61,319 nt of DNA from an uncultured Hyphomicrobiales bacterium (GCA_903825465.1 CAIKAR010000046.1:1-61319), one strand, 5' to 3'; shown: positions 8,413 through 17,568, counted from the first letter of the stretch. Notes: generated by a model from the sequence alone, not told the origin. Program-made: numbers and translations.

Positions 8413-9545
8413 GCGCCCGTTCCGCCGAAATGGGAGAGCTTGTATGCGTCGATCATCCCTTGATCGAGCTCTATCCCCCAGCCAGGCTTCGTCGGCATTT
8501 CGTAGCGGCCGCCGGCGATTTCGCCGCGGCCCTGGACCATCTTGTGAAACACCGGATCGCGGTCTGGATGGTGCGTCTCCATGTAGGTGCCGTTCGCGAC
8601 GGCGGCGATCAGATGCGAGCCGACAACGGGTTCGCCGTGGTGCGCCATTTCAACGCCGAACACCTCCGCCATTTTCGCCACGCGCAGCCAGACGGTGGGC
8701 CCGCCGCCCCAGCTGGCGTCGAGATTGCAGATGTCGATCGCGCCTTCGCGGATCATGTCGCGGCAGCCCTGCGCCGTGGATTCGGACTGGCCGGCGCAGA
8801 TCGGCATGCCCGTCAGCGCGCGCATCTTCGCCATCGACACCTTGTCGTCGTCCCAATGGCAGGGCTCCTCGAACCAGCGCAGCGGCAGATCGCGCACGAG
8901 GCGCGCGTAGTCGAGCGCGGTTTTCAGCGGCCATCCCCGGTTGGCGTCGACACAGAGCGTGAAGCCCTCGCCGCCGCCGGCGAGCGCGGCGCGCGTGCGC
9001 TCGGCGTCCTCTTCGGGCGAGCGCCCGCCGACCTTGAACTTGCAGCCGGCCAGCTCGATGCCGCGGTAGAATTCCATTTCGCGGCCGTAGTCGGCGGGCT
9101 TGTAGTCCGGGTGGTACTGGCCGCCGATGGCGATGATCGGCACGCGGTCGTTGGCGCCGCCCCAGAGCTTGTAGAGCGGCATGCCGGCGGCCTTGCCCTT
9201 CATGTCCCACAACGCGCTGTCGAGGCAGGCGATGGCGCGGATCTCCTGCCGCCGGTCGCGGTTCGACGTGTGCGTGAGGCCCCACATCCGCTTCCACACC
9301 GCCTCTATGTTCGTCGCGTCCTCGCCGATCACCCGCGGGATCAACTCGCGCGTCAACACGTCGAACGTCGCGGCCATCATGGCGCGCGAGCCCTCGCCGT
9401 TGATCGCTTCGCCCACCGGTCCGTGGTCGGTGAAAACGCGCGTCACGATGGCGTTCTTCTCCGGCACCGAATAAATGCTGCCGCCGAAGTCGCGCGGCAG
9501 CTTGACGTTGACATGCGTGGCTTCGACGCGCGTGATTTTGCTCAA
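8409..9545 (-). CDS. mandelate racemase/muconate lactonizing enzyme family protein (enolase superfamily)
   Basis: Mg-dependent alpha-proton abstraction enzyme, probably a sugar-acid dehydratase or racemase, 378 aa. It has an N-terminal capping domain and a barrel with a KFKVGG lysine motif, metal ligands at CVDANRGW, WFEEPCHWDD and GQSES, and a His in MAHHGEP. No ATG fits. I choose the TTG at 9545 (LSKITRVEATHVNVK), which gives the normal family length. Reading further upstream only shadows the molybdopterin gene on the other strand. The stop overlaps the start of a decayed binding-protein gene, so the two formed an uptake/catabolism unit. Confidence 0.85.
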   Translation of the reverse strand: MSKITRVEATHVNVKLPRDFGGSIYSVPEKNAIVTRVFTDHGPVGEAINGEGSRAMMAATFDVLTRELIPRVIGEDATNIEAVWKRMWGLTHTSNRDRRQEIRAIACLDSALWDMKGKAAGMPLYKLWGGANDRVPIIAIGGQYHPDYKPADYGREMEFYRGIELAGCKFKVGGRSPEEDAERTRAALAGGGEGFTLCVDANRGWPLKTALDYARLVRDLPLRWFEEPCHWDDDKVSMAKMRALTGMPICAGQSESTAQGCRDMIREGAIDICNLDASWGGGPTVWLRVAKMAEVFGVEMAHHGEPVVGSHLIAAVANGTYMETHHPDRDPVFHKMVQGRGEIAGGRYEMPTKPGWGIELDQGMIDAYKLSHFGGTGA

Positions 9546-9677
9546 GGCCGTTTCCCCGTCCGCTTCCGTTGGCGGCAATATATCAGGCCGGCGCGGCGAG
9601 GCGAGCGCGCGCCGCGCGTATTGTCTTCCGTCCCCGCTCGTTCCATAAACGCCTCGAAAATAAGAGGAACCGCATTC

Positions 9678-11978
9678 ATGACGCACGCCTTCCACGGACG
9701 CCGCGAGGACCGACGGCTGGTCACGGGCCAGGGCAAATACACGTCCGATTGGAACTTCGACGATCAAGCTCATGGCTACTTTCTGCGCGCCGACCGCGGC
9801 CACGCCGAAATTCTCGGCGTCGATGTTTCGGAAGCCCTCGCCTCGCCGGGCGTGCTCGCGGTTTTGACCGGCGCCGACACGACGGCGGCGGGTTTTGGCC
9901 CGGCCCCGAACATGGTCAAATTCCCCGGCAAGGGCGGTTCGAAAATGAAGCCCGTGCCGCGCGAGGTCATGGCCCGCAGGAAGGTCGTCTTCGTCGGCCA
10001 GGAGGTCGCGCTCGTCGTCGCCGAAACCGCGGCGCAGGCGCAGGAGGCCGCGGAGAAGATCGTCGTCGATTACAGCGACCTTCCCGCCGTCGTCGATGGC
10101 GAGGCGGCGCTCGCGCCGGACGCGCCGGTGATTTATCCCGAGCTTGAAAACAACCTCGCCTTCGATTTCGAATACGGCGATCCGGCCGGCGTGGACGCGG
10201 CCTTCGCCGGCGCCGCGCACATCACCAAGCTCGTTCTCGACGCGCCGCGCGTCGTCGGCAATCCGATGGAGCCGAAGGCCGCGGTCGCCACGTATGACGC
10301 GGCGAAGGACGTCTACGATCTTTATTCGCCGTCGCAGGGCATCACCGGCATGCGCGCCGGCCTGTCGATCGGCATGGGCCTGCCGGAGGAAAAATTCCGT
10401 TGCCACGCGCACGATGTCGGCGGTGGCTTTGGCATCCGCGGCGAGGCCTACACAGAATACCTCTCGCTGTTGTTGGCGGCGAAAAAGGTTGGCCGCCCGG
10501 TCAAATGGGTGGGGACGCGCGCCGAAACCTTCGTCAGCGACCACCACGGCCGCGGCGCGCGGCTGTTCGGCGAACTCGCGCTCGACCGGGATGGCAAGTT
10601 CGTCGCCATGCGCGTGATGTGGATCGTCAACGCGGGCGGCTACCTCTCGACGCCGGGGGCGTTCACCAACACGCTCGCGCCGTCGAGCAACATCACCAGC
10701 ATCTACCGGATTCCCGTCGCGCACGGCCTGCACCGCGTGGTGCTCACCAACACGACGCCGACCACGCCCTACCGCGGCGCGGCGCGGCCGAATGTCTCCT
10801 ATCTGATGGAGCGGCTGGTCGACGAGGCGGCGCTGGAATTGAAGATCGACGCGACCGACCTGCGTCGGCGCAATCTCATCGCGAAGGAGGATTTCCCCTT
10901 CAAGACGGCGACCGGCGCCGTTTACGACAGCGGCGATCCCGCCGGCCTGCTCGACGACGCGCTGGCGAATTCCGACCCCGCCGGCTTCGCCGCGCGCAGG
11001 GCGGAAGCGGAGGCGCGCGGCAAACTGCTGGGCCGCGCGTGCTGCGTCTTCATCGAGCCGTCGGGCGGCGGCTCGTCGCCGCGCGAGGAAACCTTCATCA
11101 AGTTCGGCGACTCCGGAAACCCCGTCATCTACACGGTTTCCGGCCCCTCGGGACAAGGCCACGAGACCGTGTTTCCGGAAATCGTCGGGCGCGAATTCGG
11201 CATCGCGCCGGAGGAAATCACGTTGCGCTATTCCGACCCCGACGGCCCGCCGCTGATGGGCGACGGCACCATCGGCTCGCGTTCGCTGATGTCGCACGGC
11301 GGCTCGCTGCTTCTGGCGGCGCGCGAAGTCGTGAAGAAGGGCCGCGACCTCGCCGCGACGCATCTGGAGGCCAGCGCCGAGGACATCGAATTCACCGACG
11401 GCCGCTACAGCGTCAAGGGCACCGACCTCTCGATCACGCTGCTCGATCTCGCGCGGAAATCGGCCAAGAACGGCGACAATCCGCTCGACACCATGTTCGG
11501 GATGCCGGCGCCGCGGGCGTTTCCAACCGGCGCGCACGTGGCGGAAGTCGAGATCGACGCGGCGACGGGGGAATCCGAGTTGATGTCCTATGTCGGCGTC
11601 GACGACGCCGGCAACATCATCAACCACACGCTCGCCGAGGCGCAGGTTCACGGCGGGTTGATGCAGGGCTTCGGGCAGGTGTTCGACGAGGTCTGCCTCT
11701 ACAATTCCGACGGGCAGATGCTGACGGGCAGCTTCATGGATTATTGCATGCCGCGCGCGCACGAGCTGAAGGGCCTGAAACTCTACGACCGCCCGGTTCC
11801 CTCGCCGTCGAATCCGCTGGGCGCCAAAGGCGTGGGCGAAGCGGGCGCGACTGGCTCGGTGCCGACGCTCGCGATCGCCGTTCTCGACGCGTTGCGCGGC
11901 GTCGGCGTGAAACATCTCGACCTGCCCTACACGCCTTCGCGCGTCTGGGGGGCGATCAACGCCGCGCGGGCGAAGTAG
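9678..11978 (+). CDS. xanthine dehydrogenase family, molybdopterin-binding large subunit
   Basis: Large (CoxL/XdhB-like) molybdenum-cofactor subunit of a hydroxylase or aldehyde dehydrogenase, 766 aa. N-terminal aldehyde oxidase a/b hammerhead at about 15-120; Moco domains follow with DVGGGFGIRGEAYTEY, TPYRGAARPN, the GPSGQGHET loop, and KGVGEAGATGS, whose Glu is the expected catalytic base. No FAD (CoxM) or 2Fe-2S (CoxS) subunit gene is adjacent, which is odd for a working enzyme. The ATG at 9678 fits the family N-terminus (GRREDRRLVTGQGKYTSD). It ends 6 bp before the convergent kinase gene. Confidence 0.9.
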   Translation: MTHAFHGRREDRRLVTGQGKYTSDWNFDDQAHGYFLRADRGHAEILGVDVSEALASPGVLAVLTGADTTAAGFGPAPNMVKFPGKGGSKMKPVPREVMARRKVVFVGQEVALVVAETAAQAQEAAEKIVVDYSDLPAVVDGEAALAPDAPVIYPELENNLAFDFEYGDPAGVDAAFAGAAHITKLVLDAPRVVGNPMEPKAAVATYDAAKDVYDLYSPSQGITGMRAGLSIGMGLPEEKFRCHAHDVGGGFGIRGEAYTEYLSLLLAAKKVGRPVKWVGTRAETFVSDHHGRGARLFGELALDRDGKFVAMRVMWIVNAGGYLSTPGAFTNTLAPSSNITSIYRIPVAHGLHRVVLTNTTPTTPYRGAARPNVSYLMERLVDEAALELKIDATDLRRRNLIAKEDFPFKTATGAVYDSGDPAGLLDDALANSDPAGFAARRAEAEARGKLLGRACCVFIEPSGGGSSPREETFIKFGDSGNPVIYTVSGPSGQGHETVFPEIVGREFGIAPEEITLRYSDPDGPPLMGDGTIGSRSLMSHGGSLLLAAREVVKKGRDLAATHLEASAEDIEFTDGRYSVKGTDLSITLLDLARKSAKNGDNPLDTMFGMPAPRAFPTGAHVAEVEIDAATGESELMSYVGVDDAGNIINHTLAEAQVHGGLMQGFGQVFDEVCLYNSDGQMLTGSFMDYCMPRAHELKGLKLYDRPVPSPSNPLGAKGVGEAGATGSVPTLAIAVLDALRGVGVKHLDLPYTPSRVWGAINAARAK

Positions 11979-11984
11979 CGCGCG

Positions 11985-14900
11985 CTATTCCGCCAACACC
12001 CGCGGCGAGGGGAACGACACTTCGACAAGCGTCCCCTCTTCTTTTTTGCTGCGGATCGAGAAGTTCGCCCGGTTGGCCTCGACGAGCGCCTTCGTCAGCG
12101 GCAGGCCAAGGCCCGTGCCGCCATGCGACCGCGAGGTTTGAATCTGCATGAAGGGCTCGAGCGCGATCTTGACCTCGGCCTCGGTCATCCCGATGCCGGT
12201 GTCCTTGACGCGCAGCACGGCGCTGCCCGAGTCCGTCAGCGCCGACGACACGATCACCTGGCCGCCGGAGCGGTTGAACTTCACGGCGTTCGACAGGATG
12301 TTGATAACGATCTGGCGCAGCGAGCGCTCGTCGACGACGATCTTGGGCAGGCGCGGCGCGAGCGACAGGCGCACGATCACGCGCTCGGCCGCCGCCTGCG
12401 GCTGGATCATCGACACGCATTCCGAAACGACCTTGTTGGCGTCCACGGCGACGAAGGACAGGTCGGCCTTGCCCGCCTCGATCTTGGAGAGGTCGAGAAG
12501 GTCGTTGACGAGGCTCATCACATGGCCACCCGAGGCGTGGATGTCCTTCAGGTAGTCCTTGTAGCGCTCGTTGCCGACCGGGCCGAAGCGCTCCTCCATG
12601 ATGACCTCGGCGAAGCCGATGATGGCGTTCAGCGGCGTGCGGATCTCGTGGCTGATCTTGGCGAGGAAGTCGGACTTGAGCTGGCTCGCGCGCTCCGCGT
12701 CGCGGCGGGCGTCGCGCAACTCGCGCTCCGCCTTTTTCCACTGGGTCATGTCGCGCAGCACCGCGCAATATTTGCGGCCGTCGACGCCCAGCCGGCCGAG
12801 CGTCATGAACAGCGGAATGACGCCGCCCCGCCGCGCGCGGCCGAACGCCTCGCGTCCGTCGTTGAGCAGGCTGGCGACGCCGTTGGCCTGCAGCCCGGCG
12901 AGATATTCGTTGGCGACGTTTTGGCTCTCGGGCGCCAGCAGGGTCGCGAAGGGCTCGCCGGCGACCTCGTTCTGCTCGTAGCCGAACAGGGCTTCGCCGG
13001 CGCGGTTGAGCGACAAGATGCGGCCATTCTGGTCGAGCGTGACGACGCCGTCGGTCGCCGTGTCGAGGATCGCGTGCAATTCGCGGTTCTGCGTTTCGCC
13101 TTGCCGCAGCTCGGCCTCGAGCGAGCGGACATGCGGCAGCAAATCCATGTCGCTGGGCTTGCGAAACGACATCAGCGTCGCCGGCGCGCCGTCCCACTCG
13201 ATCGCGTGGAGGCGCGTTTCGGCGGGGATGACATCCCCGGACGCGGCGACAACTGGAATGGAGCCGCCATTGGCGGCGCTGGCCAAGTCTTCCGCCTGTC
13301 GGCCGTGGAACATGCGTTCCAGTCCGCCCGCCTCGTGGAAGAGGTCGGCGGATTTGAAACCCAGCATGTCGAGCAGCGCGCGGTTGAGATAGATCGGCGC
13401 CTCAAGCCGGCTCACCATCACGCCGAATGGAATTTTCTCCAGCACGGTGGCGGCGTTGCGCGCGATTTCGGCCTCGTGGGAGGCTTCCGGCTCGTTCGCC
13501 GCCGCGGCTTCGGCGAGCGAAGCGGCGGGCGGCGGCGGAGCCGGAGGTTCCGCGACGAGCCCGCCTGTCGCCGCGATGGGCGCGCCCGTCTCGGCGACGC
13601 GAACGATGTATTCGGGGGGGCTCGCCGCGGCGTCCTCGCGGTCGAGCGGGTCGTCCTCGTCGCTGGACGACAGCTCGGGCGCGGGATGGCCTGATGTCGG
13701 CGTCTCCGCGTCATCGACGACGCTTTCCGCGGGGGCCTCGCCGGGATCGTTGGCGGGCTGGTTCGCCGCGGCCTTGCGGGACAGCGCGTCCTCGTGAATG
13801 GGTTTCGCGCCGAGCGCGCGCGCGATATCGCCAAAGGCCTGCCGCTCGGACGGCGTGAGTTCAACCATTCGCGAACCGCTCTCGGTTACGCGCGGTTCTG
13901 GATCGGGCGACGGCGGCGACAAGGCCTGCGCGACAAGTGGCCTCAGCCGCACGACGTTGTCGAGGGCTTGAAGGACCGGCGGCGCCGGCTTTTCCTCATC
14001 GGCGGCGATGGGCGATAGTTGTGGGTCCCCCGGGTTGGCCGAAGGTTCTGTCGATGGCGAAGCGGCGGCGGTTGAATCGCCGGTTTCACGCACGATTTCG
14101 GCGGCATGCGAAACAGATGGCGCGGTGGCCGCCGGCGGCGTGTCTTGATCCGGAGCGTCGGTCGCCGTTTGGCCAGCGTCGGGAATCGGCGCGTCTGTCC
14201 GCGGCTCAAGGCCGCTGTCGACGCCGGAATGCGCGGCCTCCGACGCTTCGATGGTCGGTTCTTCAATGGCCGCGGGTTGCGGCGTGGTCTCCGCGACCCG
14301 GGGTTCAAGCGCGTGAATTCGGATAACGCCAAATCCGCGAAATCCGTCGAACGTCTTCTCGCGGTCGAAGGAGGGTACGCCGCCAAGCGAAATAGGCACG
14401 GCGGCGGACGAGCCAGCCACCGGCCATGTCAATCCGAGCCCGCTCCAGGTTTCGCGGCGCGCGAACGCGGCGGCCATCGCCCCCTCGGGATCGGCGCCAG
14501 CGAACCGGGCGTGGTCTGGAAACGATTTTCCGATCAAGGCGCCACTGTCGCAGCCAACGGCTTCGCACAATTGTCCCGTGATTTCCCGGAGCCGGGCCTC
14601 GGCGTCGGTCTTCCACAAAAATCTCACGCTGGGCATGCCCGCGAACCGCGTCGCGAATTCAGCTTCGACTTCGGCGAGGGAACGCAGAGGGGGGGCTTGG
14701 GCGGTCGCAGGCGCGGGGAGGGGCCGCGCCGCCGGCGTTTCGTCGGGGGAGCGGGACTCGTCGATTTCCGTCGCGGCTTCCATGGGCGTCTCGACGCCAT
14801 CGACGCTTGGCGCCGGCGGAGCTTCGGCGGACGGCGCTTCCGAAGGCGGCGCCTGGGGAATTTCCGCGCTCTCGCCCGCCGCGACGTGGAGCGCGTCCGG

Positions 14901-15362
14901 CGTCGCGGGTTGCGACACAGGCGGAGAAAAAACACTGGGAAAAATGAGCGCCGGGGTCGGCGCGGCAGCCGCGACCTGCACGCCGAGGGCGCCCACCACC
15001 AGCAGCGGGCGCTCGGCGCCGGCGCGGCGGCACAGGCAGGTCAGGGTCTCGACGCGTCTGCCGAGGGCGAAGCGCAGCTTCTCCAGCCGCGGCGGCGCGT
15101 CGATTCGCAAAATCGCCGAAAGCTCCAGGAGTCGTTTCGCGCCCTGATCGCCGCTGGCGAACAGCTTGGCCGAAAGCGCGGCGTCGTCGGCGGCGTCGAA
15201 AAACGCGCGCGCCGCGGGGGTCGCGTAGATGACGCGCGCGGGCGCGCCGGCGGCGACGAACACAGGCGCGCCCTTGGCGACGAGGCTGGCGACAGCCGGT
15301 TCCTTCAGGACATTTTCAACGTCCGGGTCCGACTCGGACATGGGTGGCGCCGGCGACTGCAT
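11985..15362 (-). CDS. pdhS: PAS-containing sensor histidine kinase, PdhS-like cell-cycle kinase
   Basis: Large soluble histidine kinase of 1125 aa. The N-terminal half is Ala/Pro/Glu-rich and probably disordered, with PAS-like pieces. A PAS domain sits at about 770-870 (TDGVVTLDQNGRILSLNRAG segment). HisKA has its phospho-acceptor His near residue 905 (SHEIRTPLNAIIGFAEV), followed by RFGPVGNERYKDYLKDIHASG and HATPase boxes NAVKFN, DTGIGM and GGTGLGL. The region after the H-box closely resembles PdhS/PleC/DivJ kinases that signal to DivK in the CtrA pathway. The first ATG is chosen for its GAGG sequence. A perfect TTAA-N7-TTAA box lies 56 bp upstream. Confidence 0.8.
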   Translation of the reverse strand: MQSPAPPMSESDPDVENVLKEPAVASLVAKGAPVFVAAGAPARVIYATPAARAFFDAADDAALSAKLFASGDQGAKRLLELSAILRIDAPPRLEKLRFALGRRVETLTCLCRRAGAERPLLVVGALGVQVAAAAPTPALIFPSVFSPPVSQPATPDALHVAAGESAEIPQAPPSEAPSAEAPPAPSVDGVETPMEAATEIDESRSPDETPAARPLPAPATAQAPPLRSLAEVEAEFATRFAGMPSVRFLWKTDAEARLREITGQLCEAVGCDSGALIGKSFPDHARFAGADPEGAMAAAFARRETWSGLGLTWPVAGSSAAVPISLGGVPSFDREKTFDGFRGFGVIRIHALEPRVAETTPQPAAIEEPTIEASEAAHSGVDSGLEPRTDAPIPDAGQTATDAPDQDTPPAATAPSVSHAAEIVRETGDSTAAASPSTEPSANPGDPQLSPIAADEEKPAPPVLQALDNVVRLRPLVAQALSPPSPDPEPRVTESGSRMVELTPSERQAFGDIARALGAKPIHEDALSRKAAANQPANDPGEAPAESVVDDAETPTSGHPAPELSSSDEDDPLDREDAAASPPEYIVRVAETGAPIAATGGLVAEPPAPPPPAASLAEAAAANEPEASHEAEIARNAATVLEKIPFGVMVSRLEAPIYLNRALLDMLGFKSADLFHEAGGLERMFHGRQAEDLASAANGGSIPVVAASGDVIPAETRLHAIEWDGAPATLMSFRKPSDMDLLPHVRSLEAELRQGETQNRELHAILDTATDGVVTLDQNGRILSLNRAGEALFGYEQNEVAGEPFATLLAPESQNVANEYLAGLQANGVASLLNDGREAFGRARRGGVIPLFMTLGRLGVDGRKYCAVLRDMTQWKKAERELRDARRDAERASQLKSDFLAKISHEIRTPLNAIIGFAEVIMEERFGPVGNERYKDYLKDIHASGGHVMSLVNDLLDLSKIEAGKADLSFVAVDANKVVSECVSMIQPQAAAERVIVRLSLAPRLPKIVVDERSLRQIVINILSNAVKFNRSGGQVIVSSALTDSGSAVLRVKDTGIGMTEAEVKIALEPFMQIQTSRSHGGTGLGLPLTKALVEANRANFSIRSKKEEGTLVEVSFPSPRVLAE

Positions 15363-15417
15363 GCGTCCTCAAACCTCTTTACAACGCCGCCCGGACCAAT
15401 TCCCCAACGTTCGGCGC

Positions 15418-15432
15418 TTAATCGTTTATTAA
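15418..15432. promoter_or_regulatory. CtrA-type binding box TTAA-N7-TTAA
   Basis: Perfect TTAA TCGTTTA TTAA at 15418-15432, in the 269-bp divergent gap between the PdhS-like kinase (start 15362) and phasin 1 (start 15632). This is the full consensus of the cell-cycle regulator CtrA. Such AT-only half sites are rare by chance in DNA this GC-rich. Its position suits control of the kinase promoter; binding is inferred. Confidence 0.55.
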
Positions 15433-15490
15433 CCGTCAGCGCCGGGCGGGTCCATCGCGGGCGTGGCAAAAGTAAATTTATCATGAATCG

Positions 15491-15526
15491 TTTTGTGCGT
15501 CGCACAAAATTGTTGCAATGCAGCAA
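15491..15526. promoter_or_regulatory. paired TGC-N3-GCA dyads upstream of phasins, candidate PhaR operator
   Basis: Two adjacent palindromes: TTTTGTGCG T CGCACAAAA (15491-15509, perfect) and TTGTTGCA A TGCAGCAA (15510-15526, one mismatch). Both contain TGC-N3-GCA and their centres are 18 bp apart, about two helical turns. TGC/GCA-rich dyads are what the polyhydroxyalkanoate regulator PhaR recognises upstream of phasin genes in alphaproteobacteria. The assignment to PhaR is an inference from position and motif. Confidence 0.5.
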
Positions 15527-15631
15527 AAATGATGCTAACGACCATCACGCCGCCCCATTCAGCGGCCAGAACGGAGCAACGGAGCATGGGCTCCGATCCA
15601 CTGGCGCGAGCCCGGCGGGAGGAGAAGGCAA

Positions 15632-15991
15632 ATGAACGGCACATTCGAAGTTCCCGCCGAAATGCGCGATTTCGCGGAGCGCAGCGTGGCGCAGGCGCGC
15701 AAGGCCTTTGAAGGCTTCATGGGCGCGGTGCAAAAGTCCACGGACATGATCGACGGCTCGGCCAATCCGGCTGTCGGCGGCGTCAAGGAAATGTCGGCGA
15801 AGGTCGCCACGCTCGCGGAGAAGAACGTCGCGGCCGCTTTCGATTTCGCCGAGAAGCTGGTTCACGCCAAGGATTTCCAGGAAGTCGTCGCGTTGCAGTC
15901 CGAGTTCGTGAAGTCGCAATTGGCCGCCGCGCAGGAGCAGGCGCGCGAATTCGGCGACGCCGTGTCGAAACTGTCCCCGATCAAGAAATAG
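15632..15991 (+). CDS. phasin
   Basis: Small helical protein (119 aa) that coats polyhydroxyalkanoate granules. The sequence is almost wholly amphipathic alpha-helix without Cys and matches phasin_2 proteins: VPAEMRDFAERSVAQARKAF, FMGAVQKSTDM, the FAEKLVHAKDFQEVVALQSE region and the EQAREFGDAVSK end. GGGAGGAGAAGG precedes the ATG. Paired TGC-N3-GCA dyads lie about 105-140 bp upstream. A second phasin follows 33 bp downstream. Confidence 0.9.
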   Translation: MNGTFEVPAEMRDFAERSVAQARKAFEGFMGAVQKSTDMIDGSANPAVGGVKEMSAKVATLAEKNVAAAFDFAEKLVHAKDFQEVVALQSEFVKSQLAAAQEQAREFGDAVSKLSPIKK

Positions 15992-16024
15992 CCCGCAATC
16001 CAACTCGTGAGAATGGAGCCCGCA

Positions 16025-16555
16025 ATGACTGTCCTTAAAAAGACGATCGTCAAACCCGTCGGCCGTCCCGCCACCATCGCGCCCGCGCCAGCGCCCGCCA
16101 TGCCGGCGCCGGTCGCGCAAGCCGCCGCGATGAAGGAAGCCACCGTCGACGCCGCCGCAACCGCGACGACGGACGCCCAGGAACAATTCCGCAAGGTCTT
16201 CGAAGACGGCATGGCCCAGTCGCGCGCCGCCTACGAAAAAATGCGCGTCGCCGCCGAAGGCGCGACGGGCACGCTCGAAGCGAGCTATTCCGCCGCCTCC
16301 AAGGGCGTCAACGACATCAACGCGAAGGCGATCGACGCGGTGAAGGCGCATTCCGAGGCGAGCCTCGAACATGTGAAGGCCGTCATGGCGGCGAAAACGA
16401 TGGGCGAAGCCATCGCGCTGCAAACCGCCCACGCGCGCAAGCAGTTCGAAACCTTCACCGCGCAAAGCAAGGAATTCGGCGAGTTGATGCAAAAAATCGC
16501 GGCGGATTCCCTCGAGCCGCTGAAGAGCGGTTTCGCCAAGGGTTTTGCGCACTAA
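16025..16555 (+). CDS. phasin, with Ala/Pro-rich N-terminal extension
   Basis: Second phasin-type protein, 176 aa. Residues 1-55 are Ala/Pro-rich and likely flexible. The rest is amphipathic helix typical of phasins (YEKMRVAAEGATGTLEASYS, KAHSEASLEHVKAVMAAKT, ALQTAHARKQFETFTAQSKE). I choose the ATG at 16025 because TGGAGC lies at suitable distance; a GTG at 16007 is an alternative. It is probably cotranscribed with phasin 1 and ends before a strong hairpin. Confidence 0.85.
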   Translation: MTVLKKTIVKPVGRPATIAPAPAPAMPAPVAQAAAMKEATVDAAATATTDAQEQFRKVFEDGMAQSRAAYEKMRVAAEGATGTLEASYSAASKGVNDINAKAIDAVKAHSEASLEHVKAVMAAKTMGEAIALQTAHARKQFETFTAQSKEFGELMQKIAADSLEPLKSGFAKGFAH

Positions 16556-16598
16556 AACCGGGTTCGCGCGCTAAAACGTCACGGCTGATCGACATTGG

Positions 16599-16624
16599 AC
16601 GCCGCCTCCCAACCGAGGCGGCGT
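16599..16624 (+). terminator. hairpin terminator after the phasin operon
   Basis: ACGCCGCCTC, loop CCAACC, GAGGCGGCGT: a perfect 10-bp GC-rich stem between the convergent phasin 2 and 3-hydroxyacyl-CoA dehydrogenase genes. No T-run follows on either strand, so its efficiency is uncertain. It may serve both directions. Confidence 0.5.
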
Positions 16625-16647
16625 TCGCGCGTTCCCCGCCCGTCAAT

Positions 16648-17568
16648 TCATCCTTTTTTCGCCGCCAGCAGCGCCTTGTCGAGCCGGCCCCGCAACTCGT
16701 CGCGCTCCGCTTCGTTCCATTTGCGAAAACCTTCGCCCGCGCCCGCGCCCGTCTTGCCGGCGGCGACGAGGTCGACGAGAAGCTTTTGCGGCTCCTTCGA
16801 GCAATCGAGGTCGCTCAGGATCACCTTGTGAATGTCGAGCGTCAGGTTCAGGCCGACGAGGTCCGATTGTTCAAGCGTGCCCATGATTCCAAGCCGCGCG
16901 CCGAAGGAATTGCGGATGACGAAATCGACCGTCTCCGCGTCGCAGACACCGCTTTGCACGAGCGCGATGGCCTCGCGCTTCAGCGCGTGCTGCAAGCGGT
17001 TGCCGATGAAGCCGGGCACGTCGCGCTTCACATGCACGGGCGTCTGGCCGGCGCGCGCCATGAGCGCCATGGTTTTCTCGACCGTGGCGGCGCTCGTGCG
17101 CGCGCTTTGCACGACCTCCACCAGGCGCACCGCGTAGGGCGGGTTCCAGAAGTGCGTCCCGACGATTCTTTCCGGATGTTTCGCGCGCGCGCCGATGGCC
17201 GCGACGGGGATGACCGAGGTGTTGGTGGCCAGAATCGTTTCCGGCCCGCAGAGGTTTCCGAGCGTCTCGAAAATCTCCCGCTTGAGTTCGAGCTTTTCCG
17301 GCGCCGCCTCGACGATCATCGCGGGGGACGCGAGTTCGCCGCCGGCTTTTTCGACCGTCGTCACGCGCGCGACCGCGCTTTCGTCCATGCCCCGCGCGCG
17401 GCAGATGTCGGCGACGCGGGCCGGCATGTCGGCGCGCAACGCCGCCGCCGGCTCGACGACGACGACGTCGAACCCCGCGCCGGCGAAGATCTGCGCGATG
17501 GCGCCGCCCATGCGGCCGCCGCCGATCACGCCGATCTGGTTATCCCGCGGTGAAGCCGCCATCGACAT
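16648..17568 (-). CDS. 3-hydroxyacyl-CoA dehydrogenase family protein
   Basis: NAD-dependent oxidation of a 3-hydroxyacyl-CoA or similar 3-hydroxy acid, 306 aa, single-domain type without an enoyl-CoA hydratase half. Rossmann motif GVIGGGRMGGAIAQ at residues 13-26, VEAAPEKLELKREIF, ATNTSVIPV, THFWNPPYAVRLVEVV with the catalytic His, and KRDVPGFIGNRLQHALKREA. It is the last gene of a six-gene minus-strand operon and overlaps the end of the SDR gene by 29 bp. ATG at 17562 is an alternative start two codons in. Confidence 0.9.
   Translation of the reverse strand: MSMAASPRDNQIGVIGGGRMGGAIAQIFAGAGFDVVVVEPAAALRADMPARVADICRARGMDESAVARVTTVEKAGGELASPAMIVEAAPEKLELKREIFETLGNLCGPETILATNTSVIPVAAIGARAKHPERIVGTHFWNPPYAVRLVEVVQSARTSAATVEKTMALMARAGQTPVHVKRDVPGFIGNRLQHALKREAIALVQSGVCDAETVDFVIRNSFGARLGIMGTLEQSDLVGLNLTLDIHKVILSDLDCSKEPQKLLVDLVAAGKTGAGAGEGFRKWNEAERDELRGRLDKALLAAKKG

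Noticed and set aside
9546-11915. Long open frame on the minus strand continuing upstream of the enolase-family gene
   Set aside because: It is exactly antisense to the well-supported molybdopterin subunit gene, has arginine/alanine-rich shadow composition and no family similarity. High GC keeps antisense frames open.
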